Source of the DNA: Apis mellifera
Lineage: Eukaryota; Arthropoda; Insecta; Hymenoptera; Apidae
DNA: 64,000 nt
Direction: 5' to 3'
Assembly: GCF_003254395.2 (NCBI RefSeq)
Contig: NC_037645.1
Span: 3,525,406 to 3,589,405 of the forward strand
In this document: in pieces, positions 37,305-50,716 of the stretch
Layout of the letters: every line of letters starts with the position of its first letter
Position numbering within the stretch: position 1 is the stretch's first letter
The notes under the pieces: generated by a model
What the model was told of the DNA's origin: nothing
The model's database searches: none
The model's input: the letters and a program-made list of their open reading frames with translations, nothing else
Position numbers and translations under genes: made by a program

Positions 37305-40300
37305 TTCCTTCCCATTGTTTTCGTAGGTGGTTGAATTTTCACGAACGAGGAACATTTTCTTCTTCTCTTTTCGAACGATGGAAGGATTCGTTGGAAAACG
37401 GTCGAAATAAGCCGGAGTTGGACTTTCGCTTGGTCAAATTGAAGGAGGAGGGGGGACGTTCCTTCCTTTCCTTCTTCTCGTTTGTTGGGAAGAGCACGGG
37501 GGCCCCGGGTGGTCCTGCGCGATCACCACTGGTACCAGTTTATTATTACACACGTAGGCTGCGTGTGATACGCAAAACATGATAAACGGCGAGATAACGA
37601 AATACGCAAAGTTTATATTGTATCAGATATTTTGCGGTGTAACGTATCTCATTACCTCTCGAGGAGGTTTCGCCGGCCTTTCCTTCGAGATCCCCTGCGA
37701 TTCTTCCCAATTTTTTGCCAACCGTTTATCTTCCCTAGAAATTTCACTCTATCTTGATTCGAGACGACCAGCGAATCTATTCCAGCGTTTTCTGGAAAGA
37801 CATTCGTTTCCAGGAATGAAAGGGGAGGGTTAAATTGGAAAGAGCATTGTTGAATCGAATCGAATGGACTCAACTGGAAAGAGAAATTTCGTGGAATTAA
37901 AATTAATTTATTATTCGATTCTATTATTTTTTGAGAAAGGATTTGTTAGAAAAAATGTTAAAGGATTTATATCTTCAAATAATAATTTCTTGTTATTACG
38001 ATGCCAACGAAACTTAACTGGAATAAAATAAATTTCTGGAAAGAAATCGAAGGGGAAAAATTGGGGGAAAAAATCGTTCGAATTACGTAACGAGTTCAAC
38101 CCCAACGAATCGCTTCGTTGTTTCTTTTATTGCTTTCGGCGTTTTCCTGGAAGAAAAAAGAGGAGGAAAGAAAGAAAGAAAGAAAAAAGAAAAATCTCAG
38201 GTAAACAGGAAACTTTGAGAAAGAAATATGGCCGAGGATATTTGAGAGAGAGAAAAAAAAAAAGAAAAAGTGCCGTATTTGAGAGGCTGCACTTCGCTCT
38301 TTGTCTTTCTCTCCCTCCTCTCCCCTTTCCCTCTTTGTCCGGTGAATAGCCTTCAGGAAGTCGGCTGCAATCATTGACGTGCCAGGGTGTCCTGTACGTA
38401 GGTCGTGATGTGAAGTCACGATGAACAATCTTGTTGCTTGCGTATATATGCAAATGCCCCCGAGTTAAGGAATTCCTGAGGGTATTGAAGGCGAAAACTT
38501 GGTGGCGAGCTTGAAAAGTCACTTTTGTGTCGTCCGGCTCCTCCGTGGCGATGTTTAACGTGCCTTCGTCCGGCCGATGAAGTCGTTTCCCTCATGCAAA
38601 TACGCCCTGTGTGTGTGCTGAAATAACTTGGTGAAGTTTTAATCCGTTTGCTCCCTTCCCTCTCTTTTATCTTGTACAATCAATCTATTTATCGATCTTC
38701 AGAATAATTTTTACCAATTAAAGAAATAATTGGAATAAAATAAATATTCGAAGAGAAAAGAAAGGAAATAAATTAGTATTTGGTTGCTAGTAGTTAATGT
38801 CACAGTGGCGCTAGTGTCGCGTCGACTGGTCGTCGCAATAATATGAAACTTTCTTGTAATGATAATCTAAAAATGGAAGGAAGTTTCATAGAAAAAAGAA
38901 AAAAGGAAACGGATATCCTTCAATAATTATCCGAATAACTTTCCACTATCGATTCCTTCTACACCCACCGAACTCGTCGTCGGCTAACTCACTAGCCAAG
39001 CCAATATTTAACAATCCTCTCCGTGAGTCGGATTTAAAATCCCGGGACTGGTTCCCCGGCACGGACCCACTGGCGGCCACCTGTCAGCCAATCATAAATT
39101 CGCGGTGTCTTTTCATCGGCGTCGTACTTCTCCGTGTATATACAGGCGAATCCCATACCAAGACTAAAATTTCTAGTTTTACAAGACTATAAATGTCTAA
39201 CAGCGATAGAATAACTCGAAATAATACATCACATTTTACGTTCCCTTACCTTACGACACCTCGTTTCGATCGATCGATCCCGAAAAAAATGGCTTCCATC
39301 CCCGAGAAATATCACAAATATCCAATCGAATTTAATTCCAATTAACTTTCAAAATTATTAAATCCAATCTTCGAATAATCTTCAAGCTTGGATTCGAGTG
39401 ATTCGAAAAGAGATTGACAATTTATATTTTTTTCCACCGGTTTCGAGAGTCGTGAATTGCTCCTTTTCCCCGCCAAACCTTGGCCACGCCAAGTTGAAGG
39501 CCATCGTCGCCCTCTCGCCGGCCCATTTCACGCTCATGAAGGTCCTTACGTGCCTCCTGCGATGCTCCCTGGCCCCCTGGCCATTAGGCTGCCAGCTTGA
39601 TCCAGGGTAAAGGAGGCGTACAACGATGTACGATCCAGGCATACCGGACGTGTGCTGTGCTCAATGAACTGACCAGGAGTGGAGGATGGAGAGGAGCGCG
39701 ATGGAGGAGCGGTGAAAGGAGACGGGCGGGATGATGGATCGAGGGTCCACGGGATGGCGCGAGGAAAACAAAAAGGGTAATTAGAAGGGAAATAGGGAAA
39801 AACCTTGGTTGTGCGGAGGGGAAATGGGAATTTTAGAACGATTGTATAATTTTTCTTTTCTCTCTTCTTGTGCAATTTTTTTTGAAACAGGATGTAAAAT
39901 GATTTTTATCGTTGTAACGGGATCATTGAGTTAAACTTTTAAAGATTTTGGTTTTAAAACTCGAGTAATAATCTTTTTATTATTGTACATAATTTTTACT
40001 CTTAATTTAAAAATATATTACAATATTTTTAATTTACACGAGATTCAATCCCTTCGATATTTAAAGTTAACAGGCATTGAACGAAATCAAATTCGACATT
40101 TTTCCTCTCTCTCTCTCTCTTTACAACGATAAAATCTCGTGAAAGGATCATCGTGATCGAGGCGAGGGAAGGAAAGAAGAAGAAGAAGAAGGAGGGGGAA
40201 TCGTCTAAAATCCCCTGTGAATGCAGATTTTGTTACAAAATGACGGCTCATTATCAGATTCTCCCGAGACCATTCCATTCTACCCTTCTGCCTTCGTACC

Positions 40301-40571
40301 CCATTTTGCATTCGCACTTTTTATTTACATTTTTCCCCGGAAAGAATGCTGCCCGGCCAGAGATTTCGGCCGCGATTCGATTAAAGTTCAAGGAACCTCT
40401 TGCAACGGCAACGGATGGCCACCTTTAAATCGCGTATAATTAAGCGATCGCGAAATTAATTAAAATCGTTTCGCGGCTCGGTCGCCTCGGCTCGAAAAAG
40501 CTCGAGGAGATTAAACGTGCCCGTTTCAAAAAGTTTACAATAATTACGAGGGACTGGTCCCCGAGGAGCGA

Positions 40572-40597
40572 AGAGGAGGAGGAGGAGGAGGAGGAGG
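40572..40597. repeat. (GGA)n microsatellite
   Basis: About eight GGA triplets in a row. The poly-serine frame on the minus strand is its shadow. Confidence 0.9.
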
Positions 40598-43500
40598 CGT
40601 CGTTTCGAGAATAATTTGCTGTTCGTCGCTGTAAATGATGAGGATTCGTGTCGAGATAAATATTTCCCTTATTAAAAATCACCCATTGGAGACGGGTTGA
40701 TCCTTTTGATTCGCGGAATTCTTTCAAACTGTATTCGAATAATCGACGAGAAATCGAAAAGCGGGGATATTTAAATTCAAAAGGATCTTCTTTTCGGATC
40801 TTTGCGACAGTTTTTCAGGTTTTTCAGGTTTATATATATAGGAAGAACTTCTTTCTTTCTTTTTTTTTTTTCTCTTAGGAATACGGGTGTTTTTTGTTTC
40901 ATTCGTAATTACATTTCGATAATGCAAAATACGTTGAAACGAAACGACCTTTGAGACATTTCGATATAATAAAATAATGATAATGGAAATTTCGAATGGT
41001 AGACAAGAGTTGAAAGACAAGGAGAAAAAGGAGGAAATTTTAATTATGGGAAAAGATAAGTTTACCACGTTTAAATTTCTTTGAAAAAAAAAAAATAAAT
41101 AAATAAATGTAGTTTTTAATTAATGCAGCCTGTGAGATGAATAAATTGTAATTACTTTTTGCCGTATCAAATGACGAGTTGTGTGAAAGAGTTCTTTCAA
41201 TTAAATTACATTGAAAAGGAGAGATAACTTCAAAGTAACGTAAAGCATTTAGATTTCAAGGTATGAGTGCAAGCTACAAGTCACGGTATATTTGTTATCG
41301 AGGAAAAACCTGTATATTTTTTTATATATTTTCGAAATACAGTTTCAAAAATAAAAAAAGTACTCAGTTTTAACGATCACTTGATCCTACAAATTACGTT
41401 TATTCAATGGATACAAAGAGGATTACGTTTATTAAATTGATGAAATTTTAACTTACTTTTTTTTAACTGACAATTTTAATAATGATATTTAAAAAAAATA
41501 TTAAAATAATAACGATAATATAAGATTAGAAAGAAGATACAATTCGAGTTGTACACGTGCCATGATTCACTCACTCGTGTTGACTCACAAAGTGGCTCGC
41601 ATTCTTATTTCACAATATTATTCTCACGCAATAAAGTGTCGACCACCCTTTCAGTTCGCGGCCTCTGTCAATTACGCGGAATTCTGTCCGTTTTAACGTT
41701 CAACTGCCAGGATAAAAATAACCAACGCACGCTTTAATCCAATCTTAACAACTCGACAAACTCAGTCAGTTCTCATTTTGCATTGCGAAATTCAGCCTCG
41801 AAACGAAGACTCGAAAGAAAGATTTCAAATCTTTTCAACGTAACTTCGTGATCTTTTTGGGATAAAAATTCCTATATTTCCTATATGAAACTTTATCTAG
41901 CTTTATCAGCGACACTTTGGTCATTAACTATTAGTTAACGACCAATACACTTGTGTCTATTTATCTCTTTCTTCGCATTTGTTTAATCATTCAATATTTA
42001 TTTATTTTATCGATCAATATTTCTTTCAAGAATCATAAGATGTATCGATCCGTATCTATTTCGAGGTTATGTTTATTGATCGATTCGAATATTTATCTCG
42101 ATCAATTAGAGATTAATTAATAGATGCAATTTCTCGATTAAATTCAATCTTCTTCTTTCCTTTTATAATTCCTCTTCTTCGTGGAATCTCGTTTTAAAAT
42201 GAACGCTTTTAATTGACTTAAAGTTGGATTAAAATTAAAATTAAAATTGTTAAGATTTATATTGAGAGGCTCGAACGAAGGGATGAAGAGAGGTGGAATG
42301 GCAAATATTTTCAACCGATTTATATTTTACAAATTACGACCCGACGTCGAACGAGCAGGGAGCACGAGTCACGTTGAAATTATGCTTAATGTGACGTGAA
42401 ACCGACGAGCAGGGGAAATAATGCGGCGGCATAGGGGCCAATGGGGAATCGGGGTGGGTTTTAATTAATCGTAAGCGTTCCTTCCTAGGGAATTTCGTTC
42501 ACGATCTCCCTCGAGGAGAGGCGAGTTTTTCGTTATTTGCGATCGCATGCGAGGAGAATGCAAGAATCTGGCTCTAGGGCTGCATGCATTTAATCCGACC
42601 GTTCGTGATGGGATCATAACAGCTCTCTATTCGTTTAATTTATTTATTTATCATTATTATTCTATACATCCGTGCATTTCTACGATTTTTCTAAATTCTA
42701 CAATAAGAGGATGTTTAATAGTACTTTCATAAATCAAATAGTTTTGAATATCTCCTCTTTTTTTTTTTTTTTCATATTCCTTCTTTGCAACGTAAAAGGA
42801 GAACGCGTTATAGGGCACGTTATATTTGCGAAGATAGTAAAGATTATGTGCATCGAGGTGAGGAGGATAAGGTACGCTTTAACGAGCGGTAAATTTTTGT
42901 GGTACACCACATCCTCTTCTCTGGTAACTACCATGCTCCATACGTGGCGTAATTATTCGAAGGAAAATTTTTAATTATACCATCATTTCGAACGATTTAA
43001 CTTGGAGACATTTTTTTTTTTAAAAATTCGTTTAAAAAAAGGAATAAATCGTACGAATATTCCGATTATTCGCGCGTTTTATTTCTTTCCACGTATTCGT
43101 TCACACATAGGCGTCGTTAAAATTCGAAGTTTCAAGGAAATTTAACTTAATTCAAAAAAATTTGGAAGAAAAGTTATAATCTAATCTCGTATAATTTATC
43201 GATAAATGAAAAAACGAACGTTCGAACGAAGGGATATTTGTTTAAAAAAAAATTTAAAGAGTAAGAAGGAGAGGAGTAGATTGGAAGCGCGCGTTTAAAT
43301 TTCCGCGGGTGCAACATACACTCAAGAACGGGATTTTTACAAGGAGGAATGCTACAACTTCCTTCGCTGGCGTCATCACACTATAAGGAGAAGAATGAGA
43401 ATGCCGAGCCTAAGATGTGCTTCTGCATGGCAAGCAGATGCATTCAGAGAAATCTTCACTTCCTTCGTAACTCAAATATACAGGGTGATTCTCTAACTGT

Positions 43501-44598
43501 GGTACGTTAGACAATAATTTTAACGTTTTTTTCTTTTCCCTTCCTCCTCAAATTTTCCGAAAACTCGATATAATTCATCAAAATTATCATTTATTTATAA
43601 TTTTCAATTATTAATCCGATCAACGCGTATTTATTTTTATACGAAAAAAAAATACGACTTTAATTATATTCATTTAAATTTGGATTAGTACGTTGAATAA
43701 CAAGGTTGTAAAATAACGAGGGAGTGAATTAAAGACGCAGTTTTGAATAATTAATTTAAAATGTGGTATATAATTATACCACAGTATATCGTAATTCTTT
43801 ACGCTTATTGAATTAGGGATGTAGTCAAGGTTAATTCATACAACAGTCGAATGCTATATTTAAAAAATCCTCCAAGAAAGTATAGATTGAGATTTAACAT
43901 ACCAAATTTTCAAAAAAAAAGAATTATACATACGCGTCGAGAAAATAAAAAAAATAAATGGATTCTTTATACGAATAATTTGTGAAGACGTTGGCCTTTC
44001 TTCTGCTAAAGCGTGTCGCTTTATCGGTTAACAAAGAGGCTACCGATATCACCGGTAGAGTAATCATGAAATTAGCGGTGTATCGGGTCACGAATAAAAA
44101 GGTTGGGGTAAACCGCAAGGTGGTGAGGAAGTCGACAAAGATCAAATCCAACGCATAGGCAGTCTTGTGTGACGTTTCGTGTTTTCGACCGGCGCGACGT
44201 ACATCCGTATCGTTAGATTGCTTTAAGGAAAATGGACAATCTACTCGTAGATCGTACTTCCTCCATCGTAGATTGCCACTCCACTACCGACTTCCGTCCC
44301 GTTTACGTATCCTTCCACTTTGAATACACTTGAAATATAACACGTGAGAGAACGAACAATTTTCTTTTTCTTTTTTTTTCTTATAAATTTTCATCAATTA
44401 TATACGTGTATTTTATTAAGTCGGGATGTAATAAAATTAGTTTCTTATTTCTATGATTTTATATCTGGTTTATCTTTAATTTCTCTATGAAAGATAGCAA
44501 TAAAAAATTATGAGATTCAAGTAATAAGAAAGATTGAAGAAATTTCGAGAAAAATTATTAATCGATAACGAATTGAGGTTATGTTCCCAGGTCCCAAT

Positions 44599-44614
44599 CT
44601 AACCTAACCTAACC
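44599..44614. repeat. short interstitial telomere-like tract (CCTAA)3
   Basis: CTAACCTAACCTAACC is three tandem copies of the complement of the insect telomere repeat TTAGG. At 16 bp it is short enough to arise by chance. Confidence 0.6.
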
Positions 44615-47600
44615 ACTCTTTTTTCTTCTCCATCCAAATCGATCATTCTCAACCCTTCGAAATCTTCATCTCTAATATTAATAACCTTTAATATTCTCAA
44701 ATTCTCCACCGGTCCAAAACCTTGGCAACAAAACGTTCAAAATCCATCTTCATCCCCTCGAAGACAAATTAAAGCGCATCACCGTTAACCACGTGGAAAA
44801 CGACCCTCGTAACGACTCGCAATTTACCAAATGGCCGTCAAATTTCCTCCGTGAGATTCGCGTGCGATTAATTTCGCAACCGACTGTAAACAAATTCGTG
44901 AATTTGGCCGAAGACAAAGGACAACCCTTCCTCTTCGAACCTGCTTCCGCCCTTCCCCCGAAGACAATAGGTCTTCGGCGCAATAGCCCACACTTCCTTA
45001 GGTAAGAGTAGCAAGAGTAGTAACAAATAACCTTGCTTCCCTTCGTAGCTTCCTTCAGGAGGAACAAAAAAACCTGCCCATATGGTGTTCAACTACGCGA
45101 GCACGTGAAACGATAATCATCGAGGGGAGGGGAGACTCGCTTTCTTTCATCGTGCAACCTCGATCGAGGGACTTTCGCGTGATTCCAGTTGGCAATCTTG
45201 ACCAAGTTGCGTCAATTAGTCACGTGATCATGTTTGCGCGCAATACGTTGATGTAGATGCTCGCCTAATTGCAGGGAATAGTATGGTTTTGCGGATGCGA
45301 AACAAGGAGCCAAGTGTAATGATGAATGTGGAGGAGGTGATGCGTTCTGTCTGTTGTCCGAGGTTAGGGGACGAACGAAGAGATTTCAGATAATTTTCTT
45401 CGTGTTTGAATCTTGTTTTATGAGATATTTATGTTTTCAATCAAATATAATATTAAATGTATTATTATATTTTCTCTTTTGATTCAAAATGATTTTGAAA
45501 AGTTATCGAGAAGAATTAAATATTCGAATATATCAAATTTTTGTTAAAATTCGTTTGCTTGTATCGAATATTTTTTTCTAAAAATCAACAAGTAGCAAGT
45601 ATCTCTCCTCTTCTCTGAATACTGTCGCTATTTGCAACTAAATTCTCAAAAACGGATCGTCCATAACGATGATTCTGATGAATCTACAAGTGTTCCACAT
45701 CTTTGGGACAAATAATGCCACCAAGGATCGTATTTTATGAGGCCACCTCCTCTGCATCTTTAGCCTCTGTTTGTACGGTATGAAAATAAACCGATTCCTA
45801 GAAGTTTCTTAATTTTATGCGCCTTTGCCGAGGCTCAAACCGCTACTTCAAAGTGCAACTTCTTGTATACACACTACTTTTCGCTGCCCGTATTACCGTG
45901 TAACATCTGCAGTCACGTAAAATAAAAAGAAAGAAAAAAAAAAAGACGGGCATTCGGAACATTTTTTCTTTTTTTTTTTGTTTTAATACACCCTCTATTA
46001 AAATTGTTCCTCGTACGCTTTCGGCTCATCTGGTGATATTTTTTTACGGCATGCAACGCGACCACGCTTGCAACGAGGTTTTACGAGATAATTTTGTTAC
46101 AACTTTCCTTCCTTCGAAGTTTCATTGCTTACCCTCGTTTGTTTAATTTTATGCATTGCGTTATAACTTACCGTCATAAAACAAGCGTTTAGGAAATCTT
46201 TTTTCTTTTTCTTAAACAAAAAGAAGCAGATTTATATTTTCTGATCAGGATAAATTATATTAAATTAAATCTCTGTAACAACACGCGAAAATATTAAATA
46301 TTATATATATTCGATTTTAAAATATAAATTTTAACTTGCAGAATATTGACAAGCGAATAAATATACATAAGATTCTATCTGCACACAAACAGATTGATAA
46401 ACATATTAAGACGGTCTTTCAATACAAAAATGAAAAGAGGTATCCAGCTTCCGAAAATGAAATACGATGGAATGCGATACAGTTGTTCCTAATGGAAGTA
46501 CGCCCACGCGCGACAGTGCAATGACCGTGGCACAAGTTTCGGGTACCCTAATATTCTGCCATAAATTACCGTCAAGAATGCGCGGGAAGACATTGTTTGG
46601 TTAAACCCTTAACCAATCAACCGCTCGTCGTCCTTTTAAAGTGCGGCCAACCATGGCCTTAGAATAATTCAAACGTTGATGATTATGCAATATAATTGTA
46701 TTTCTACCCGATTCCTTTTCTCTCTCTCCTTCTTTTGTTCGCTGAAACTCGTTCTGTAATATTTATGCACGAGTTAAATATAAAATTTCGAGAATATATA
46801 TATATAATTTATATATATATAATTTCGTGATAAGTAAAAGATAATTCTATAAGTAGGAAAATAAATCAATTTTCACAGAATTTTCAAAACTTCTCTCCCA
46901 AAAATCTCTCATCTCTTTCTTTTTAAAATTCTAAAATCAAACTGAAACAAAATGAAAAATAAGATTACCAATCAAAGCGTATTTCTTTCTCCATTTTTAC
47001 ACTTTGTGATCCATCAGATACGGCGCATCTTTGTGAAAATTTGAGAGGGTTGTGAGTATCGTTTCCCACGTGGTTTCTCGTGGCTTCCATGGCAAAACTT
47101 GCACGCTCGAAACTGGCGGAAAGTTGGCGGGGTCGTGTCAGGTAATAAAAATTGCCTTATACGAGTGCCATGACCTACTTACACAAAACGGCAATAGAAA
47201 AATCGTGGCCGAGTGGGGCGAGCAGATAGGAATTCCTTGGCGAACCGTGGGAGAGTCCTTCGGGGCGATCAGCCATTGAACTCTCCTCTCTCTCCTCTTC
47301 CGGCCTTTTATCTGTTTGAAGACACGGATTTTGTGATCGTGTCACGGGAACATCTCGCTTTTTCTTTTTTCTCTTTTCTCTCTTTATCAAGCCACTCGAA
47401 GAACAAAAGGGCCACGAACGGTTATCGTGTTGTTGAAAATTCGCTGGATGGATTTTTATACTTTTTCGATTTTATCGAAAATTTGGCAATCTTCGTTTCG
47501 CTTCAATTCGCGAAAAAGCGATAACGGAATTACGAGAAACGTTGTTCGGGATTATTGAAACGTTTTTGAACACGTTTTATTGCTTAGTTTCTCGGAAATC

Positions 47601-48248
47601 TAATGATTTATCTTAATGGAGTGGAAAGAAGTTTATCTTCTTTATGGTTCGTGCGTGTAAGAAAGAGCAAGTGTCTTCTTTCCTGAGATAAAAATTTATA
47701 ATAATCCCGACGAAAAATCGGAATCTTCTTTGAAATGAATCGTTTCAAAATTTAATGGAATAAAGAAAAAAAACTCTCTCCATTCTCTTATTTTCCTTTT
47801 CTTTAACCAAATTTTCTTTATCTTTTTATCTTTCTCGAATCGAAAGACGGTTAAAATTCTTTCGAATTTTCTGCCGTTTGATTTGGCGAACAAAGGTATC
47901 CGCGTGAGTGGTATATGAATTTTTATGCTCAGCTACGATCTGCATATAATGACCAAGATGATTGGACCGGATGCGCCGCTCCCACAGCTTGCGAATCTTT
48001 ATCTCAATATTCAATTAAAGGATCACTCGTTCACCTGAAACGCAAACGTTTCAAGTGATACAACTGATTCATATCTCTGACGTCACGCTTTCTTTTCCTT
48101 CGTACATGCAAAATATACGACACCCTTATCATTCTTCGATGTCAATTCGTTCAAAATAAAATATACATTTCTTTACTTTAATTTGAATTGCTTAAAATCT
48201 CTCGTGCTCTCCAACGATAATAACTTTTCACAAGTTTCGATTTTAATC

Positions 48249-48251
<3 letters not shown>

Positions 48252-48304
<53 letters not shown>
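48252..48304. repeat. (AT)26 microsatellite
   Basis: An uninterrupted TA/AT run of about 53 bp, similar in length to the one at 11666. Confidence 0.95.
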
Positions 48305-48308
<4 letters not shown>

Positions 48309-48829
48309 TTGTACTTGAAAAAAGACGGAATTGTGAGGTTTAAAAATTTCCTTCCTCTCCTCTCCCTTCCTCCCCGCACTCGGCGTCAAGCAATGGCGTT
48401 ATAGAAAACAGAATGCGTAATTCTGAGAACGATTATCGGGTCCAATTGGTCGGCCTCCAAAAATTTTCTCCCACGGGAAATCTCTTTTTCCCTTCCCCTT
48501 CGACACTGTTCGAAAAAACAGTGTCCTCCGCCCCGGCGAAGGACACTCGAGAAAAGGGAGGGAGGGAAGAGGAAGGGGGAAGAGGGCAGGATTTATAGAA
48601 TCCCCGGGGAAAACAGAGACACTTTTGCCTTTTTCGGCTCTTCCGAGAATCCCTGCGACAAGTCGAAATCTTTCCGCACTTGTTCCAGCTACTTGTAACC
48701 ATTCTAATAATATTTAGGTTTTTCGAAACCTCGTGACGCCTGGGACCACCTACCGGTGCCAGACTCTTTTTCTTCCCTCCCCCTCTTCCTTGCCGAAATT
48801 CCTCTTCCTCTCCTTTCCACTGCTGCACC

Positions 48830-49830
48830 TCCGATTCTTCCTCCAATTCTCCATATATAACGAATTAATCCTTTGCTGAAAAATTAAAAAAAAAATATCC
48901 CTTTATCGATATATATTACATCAATTAAATTAATCGAAATTATTTTCATCAAAAAGGAAGAGAAGGAAAGAAAAGAGGATCGAATCCTGTTATTTGCCAT
49001 ATCTTTCTTTCTCCAATTCTCCATATATAATGAATTAATCCTTTGCTGAAAAATTAAAAAAAAAAATATCCCTTTATCGATTAATTAAATTAATTGAATC
49101 TATTTTCATGAAAAGGGGAGAGAAGGAAAGAAAAGAAGATCGAATCCTATTATTTGCCATATCTTTCTTTCTCCAATTCTCCATATATAACGAATTAATC
49201 CTTTGCTGAAAAATTAAAAAGAAAAATATCCCTTTATCGATATATATATTACACCAAATAATCGATCAATTAAATTAATCGAAATTATTTTCATCAAAAA
49301 GGAAGAGAAGGAAAGAAAAGAGGATCGAATCCTGCTATTTTCTCCATATATAACGAATTAATTCTTTGCTGAAAAATTAAAAAAAAAATATCCCTTTATC
49401 GATATATTACATCGATCCAAATAATCGATCAATTAAATTAATCGAATCTATTTTCATGAAAAAGGAGAAGGAAAGAAAAGAGGATCGAATCCTGCTATTT
49501 GCCATATCTTTCTTTCTCCAATTCTCTATATATAACGAATGGATTAATCCTTTGCTGAAAAATAATCGATCAATTAAATTAATCGAATCTATTTTCACGC
49601 ATGAAAAAGGGGAAGAAGGAAAGAAAAGAAGATCAAATCCTGCCATATCTTTCTTTCTCCAATGCTCTATATATAATGAATTAATCCTTTACTGAAAAAT
49701 TAAAAAAAAAAATATCTCTTTATCGATATATTACACCGATCAATTAAATTAATGGAATCTATTTTCACGCATGAAAAAGGAGGAAAGAAAAGGGGATCGA
49801 ATCCTGTTATTTGCCATATGTTTGCAATCG
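48830..49830. repeat. tandem array, about 140-170-bp unit, six to seven copies
   Basis: The marker CC(A/T)ATATATAA within AATTCTC-ATATATAA-GAATTAATCC recurs at about 48851, 49021, 49181, 49344, 49525 and 49664. Each unit also carries CTTTGCTGAAAAATTAAA, CCCTTTATCGATAT, ATCAATTAAATTAATCGAA, a GGAAGAGAAGGAAAG tract, GATCGAATCCTG and TTTGCCATATCTTTC. Copies differ by internal deletions, such as loss of the TATCCCTTTATCG part in the copy near 49550. Confidence 0.92.
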
Positions 49831-50677
49831 AATATTATTAAAAAAAAAATCTCCCGTATATCGAGCCCGGATTTTCGACGTCAGAAAATTCCCACACAAG
49901 GAATATAGGCGGTGAATGGGCCCCCATCACGAAACAGAAGAATGTCCTCTTCTCCGTGGGCTTCTCCCGCTCGGGGAATCGGTGCATTGGGGTGCAATGC
50001 CAGTTTCCTCGGTAATTGCGCGTAGTGGATACGCAGCCAGATGCGTATCGGCCGTGTGTACCCTCATATTTTAATGGGATGTCCACGATACGGTGGACTT
50101 GGAAACTGCCACGAGAGAGAGAGAGAATAGCATTGACCCGAGCGATGCCAAGATAGCATGGGAATCCGAACGATCGATAACGCCGAACACGGGCCGAGTC
50201 GAAAGGAAGGGAGGGGATGTGGAGCAAACTTGTTGCTGCTTTGTGCCGCGAGTAATTGGAACGGTTCCAATCGCGTGTTATAAATCCAAGATTTATAGGG
50301 AGAGACACTTCAAATATCTTCGCTCTTCCTTCCATTTCCGTTATCCTATAGAAGAGAGAGAAATTCTCTGAAAAATCAGGCAAATTCGATCGATGAGAAA
50401 TAGAAGATCCGCGCTTGAAAGAAGGAGAAAGAAGGAAAGAGATAGAGAGAGAGAGAGGCAGTCCTCATCCGCGCGACGTTTGATGAGTGCCGACCGTAAC
50501 AGCTCCTCACGTACGATCTAAGTCGGGTCAAACCGGACTGACAACCGTTCTGCCTGTGAACGGAAGACGCCCTGGCATAGCCAATGAATTCGTCTGCGAC
50601 CGAATGGTAATGTTACTGCGTGCGGTCCTTATGACGATGACGAGATGAGGCGAGCGCGCAAAAGAGGCCCCCGGTAT

Positions 50678-50716
50678 ACATATATATATATATACATATA
50701 TACATATATATATATG
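50678..50716. repeat. (TA)n/(CATA)n microsatellite
   Basis: Alternating TATATA and ACATAT blocks form a near-palindromic AT tract inside otherwise GC-rich DNA. GTGCCACGGCAC lies just after it. Confidence 0.85.

Larger units (their letters stand above)
36560..48829. other. non-coding stretch with GC-rich and simple-sequence blocks
   Basis: No exon can be supported. GC-rich, CG-dense blocks lie at about 36570-36780, 38990-39130, 39470-39770, 42340-42560 and 44750-45250. Pyrimidine or purine tracts are frequent (36930-36990, 38150-38200, 40170-40200). Open frames over these blocks are low-complexity or overlap on both strands. A 70-aa plus frame at 44793-45002 runs into a GTAAGA-like donor but has no recognised domain. 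Confidence 0.45.

Noticed and set aside
44793..45005. 70-residue plus frame ending at a donor-like GTAAGA
   Set aside because: It looks protein-like in composition, but no acceptor, partner exon or domain could be found, and a 105-aa frame is open on the other strand.
49838..50383. 181-residue minus-strand open frame, the longest in the right half
   Set aside because: No recognisable domain. It sits in a GC-rich block where plus frames are also open, and its C-terminal part is followed by repeat sequence. Chance is more likely.
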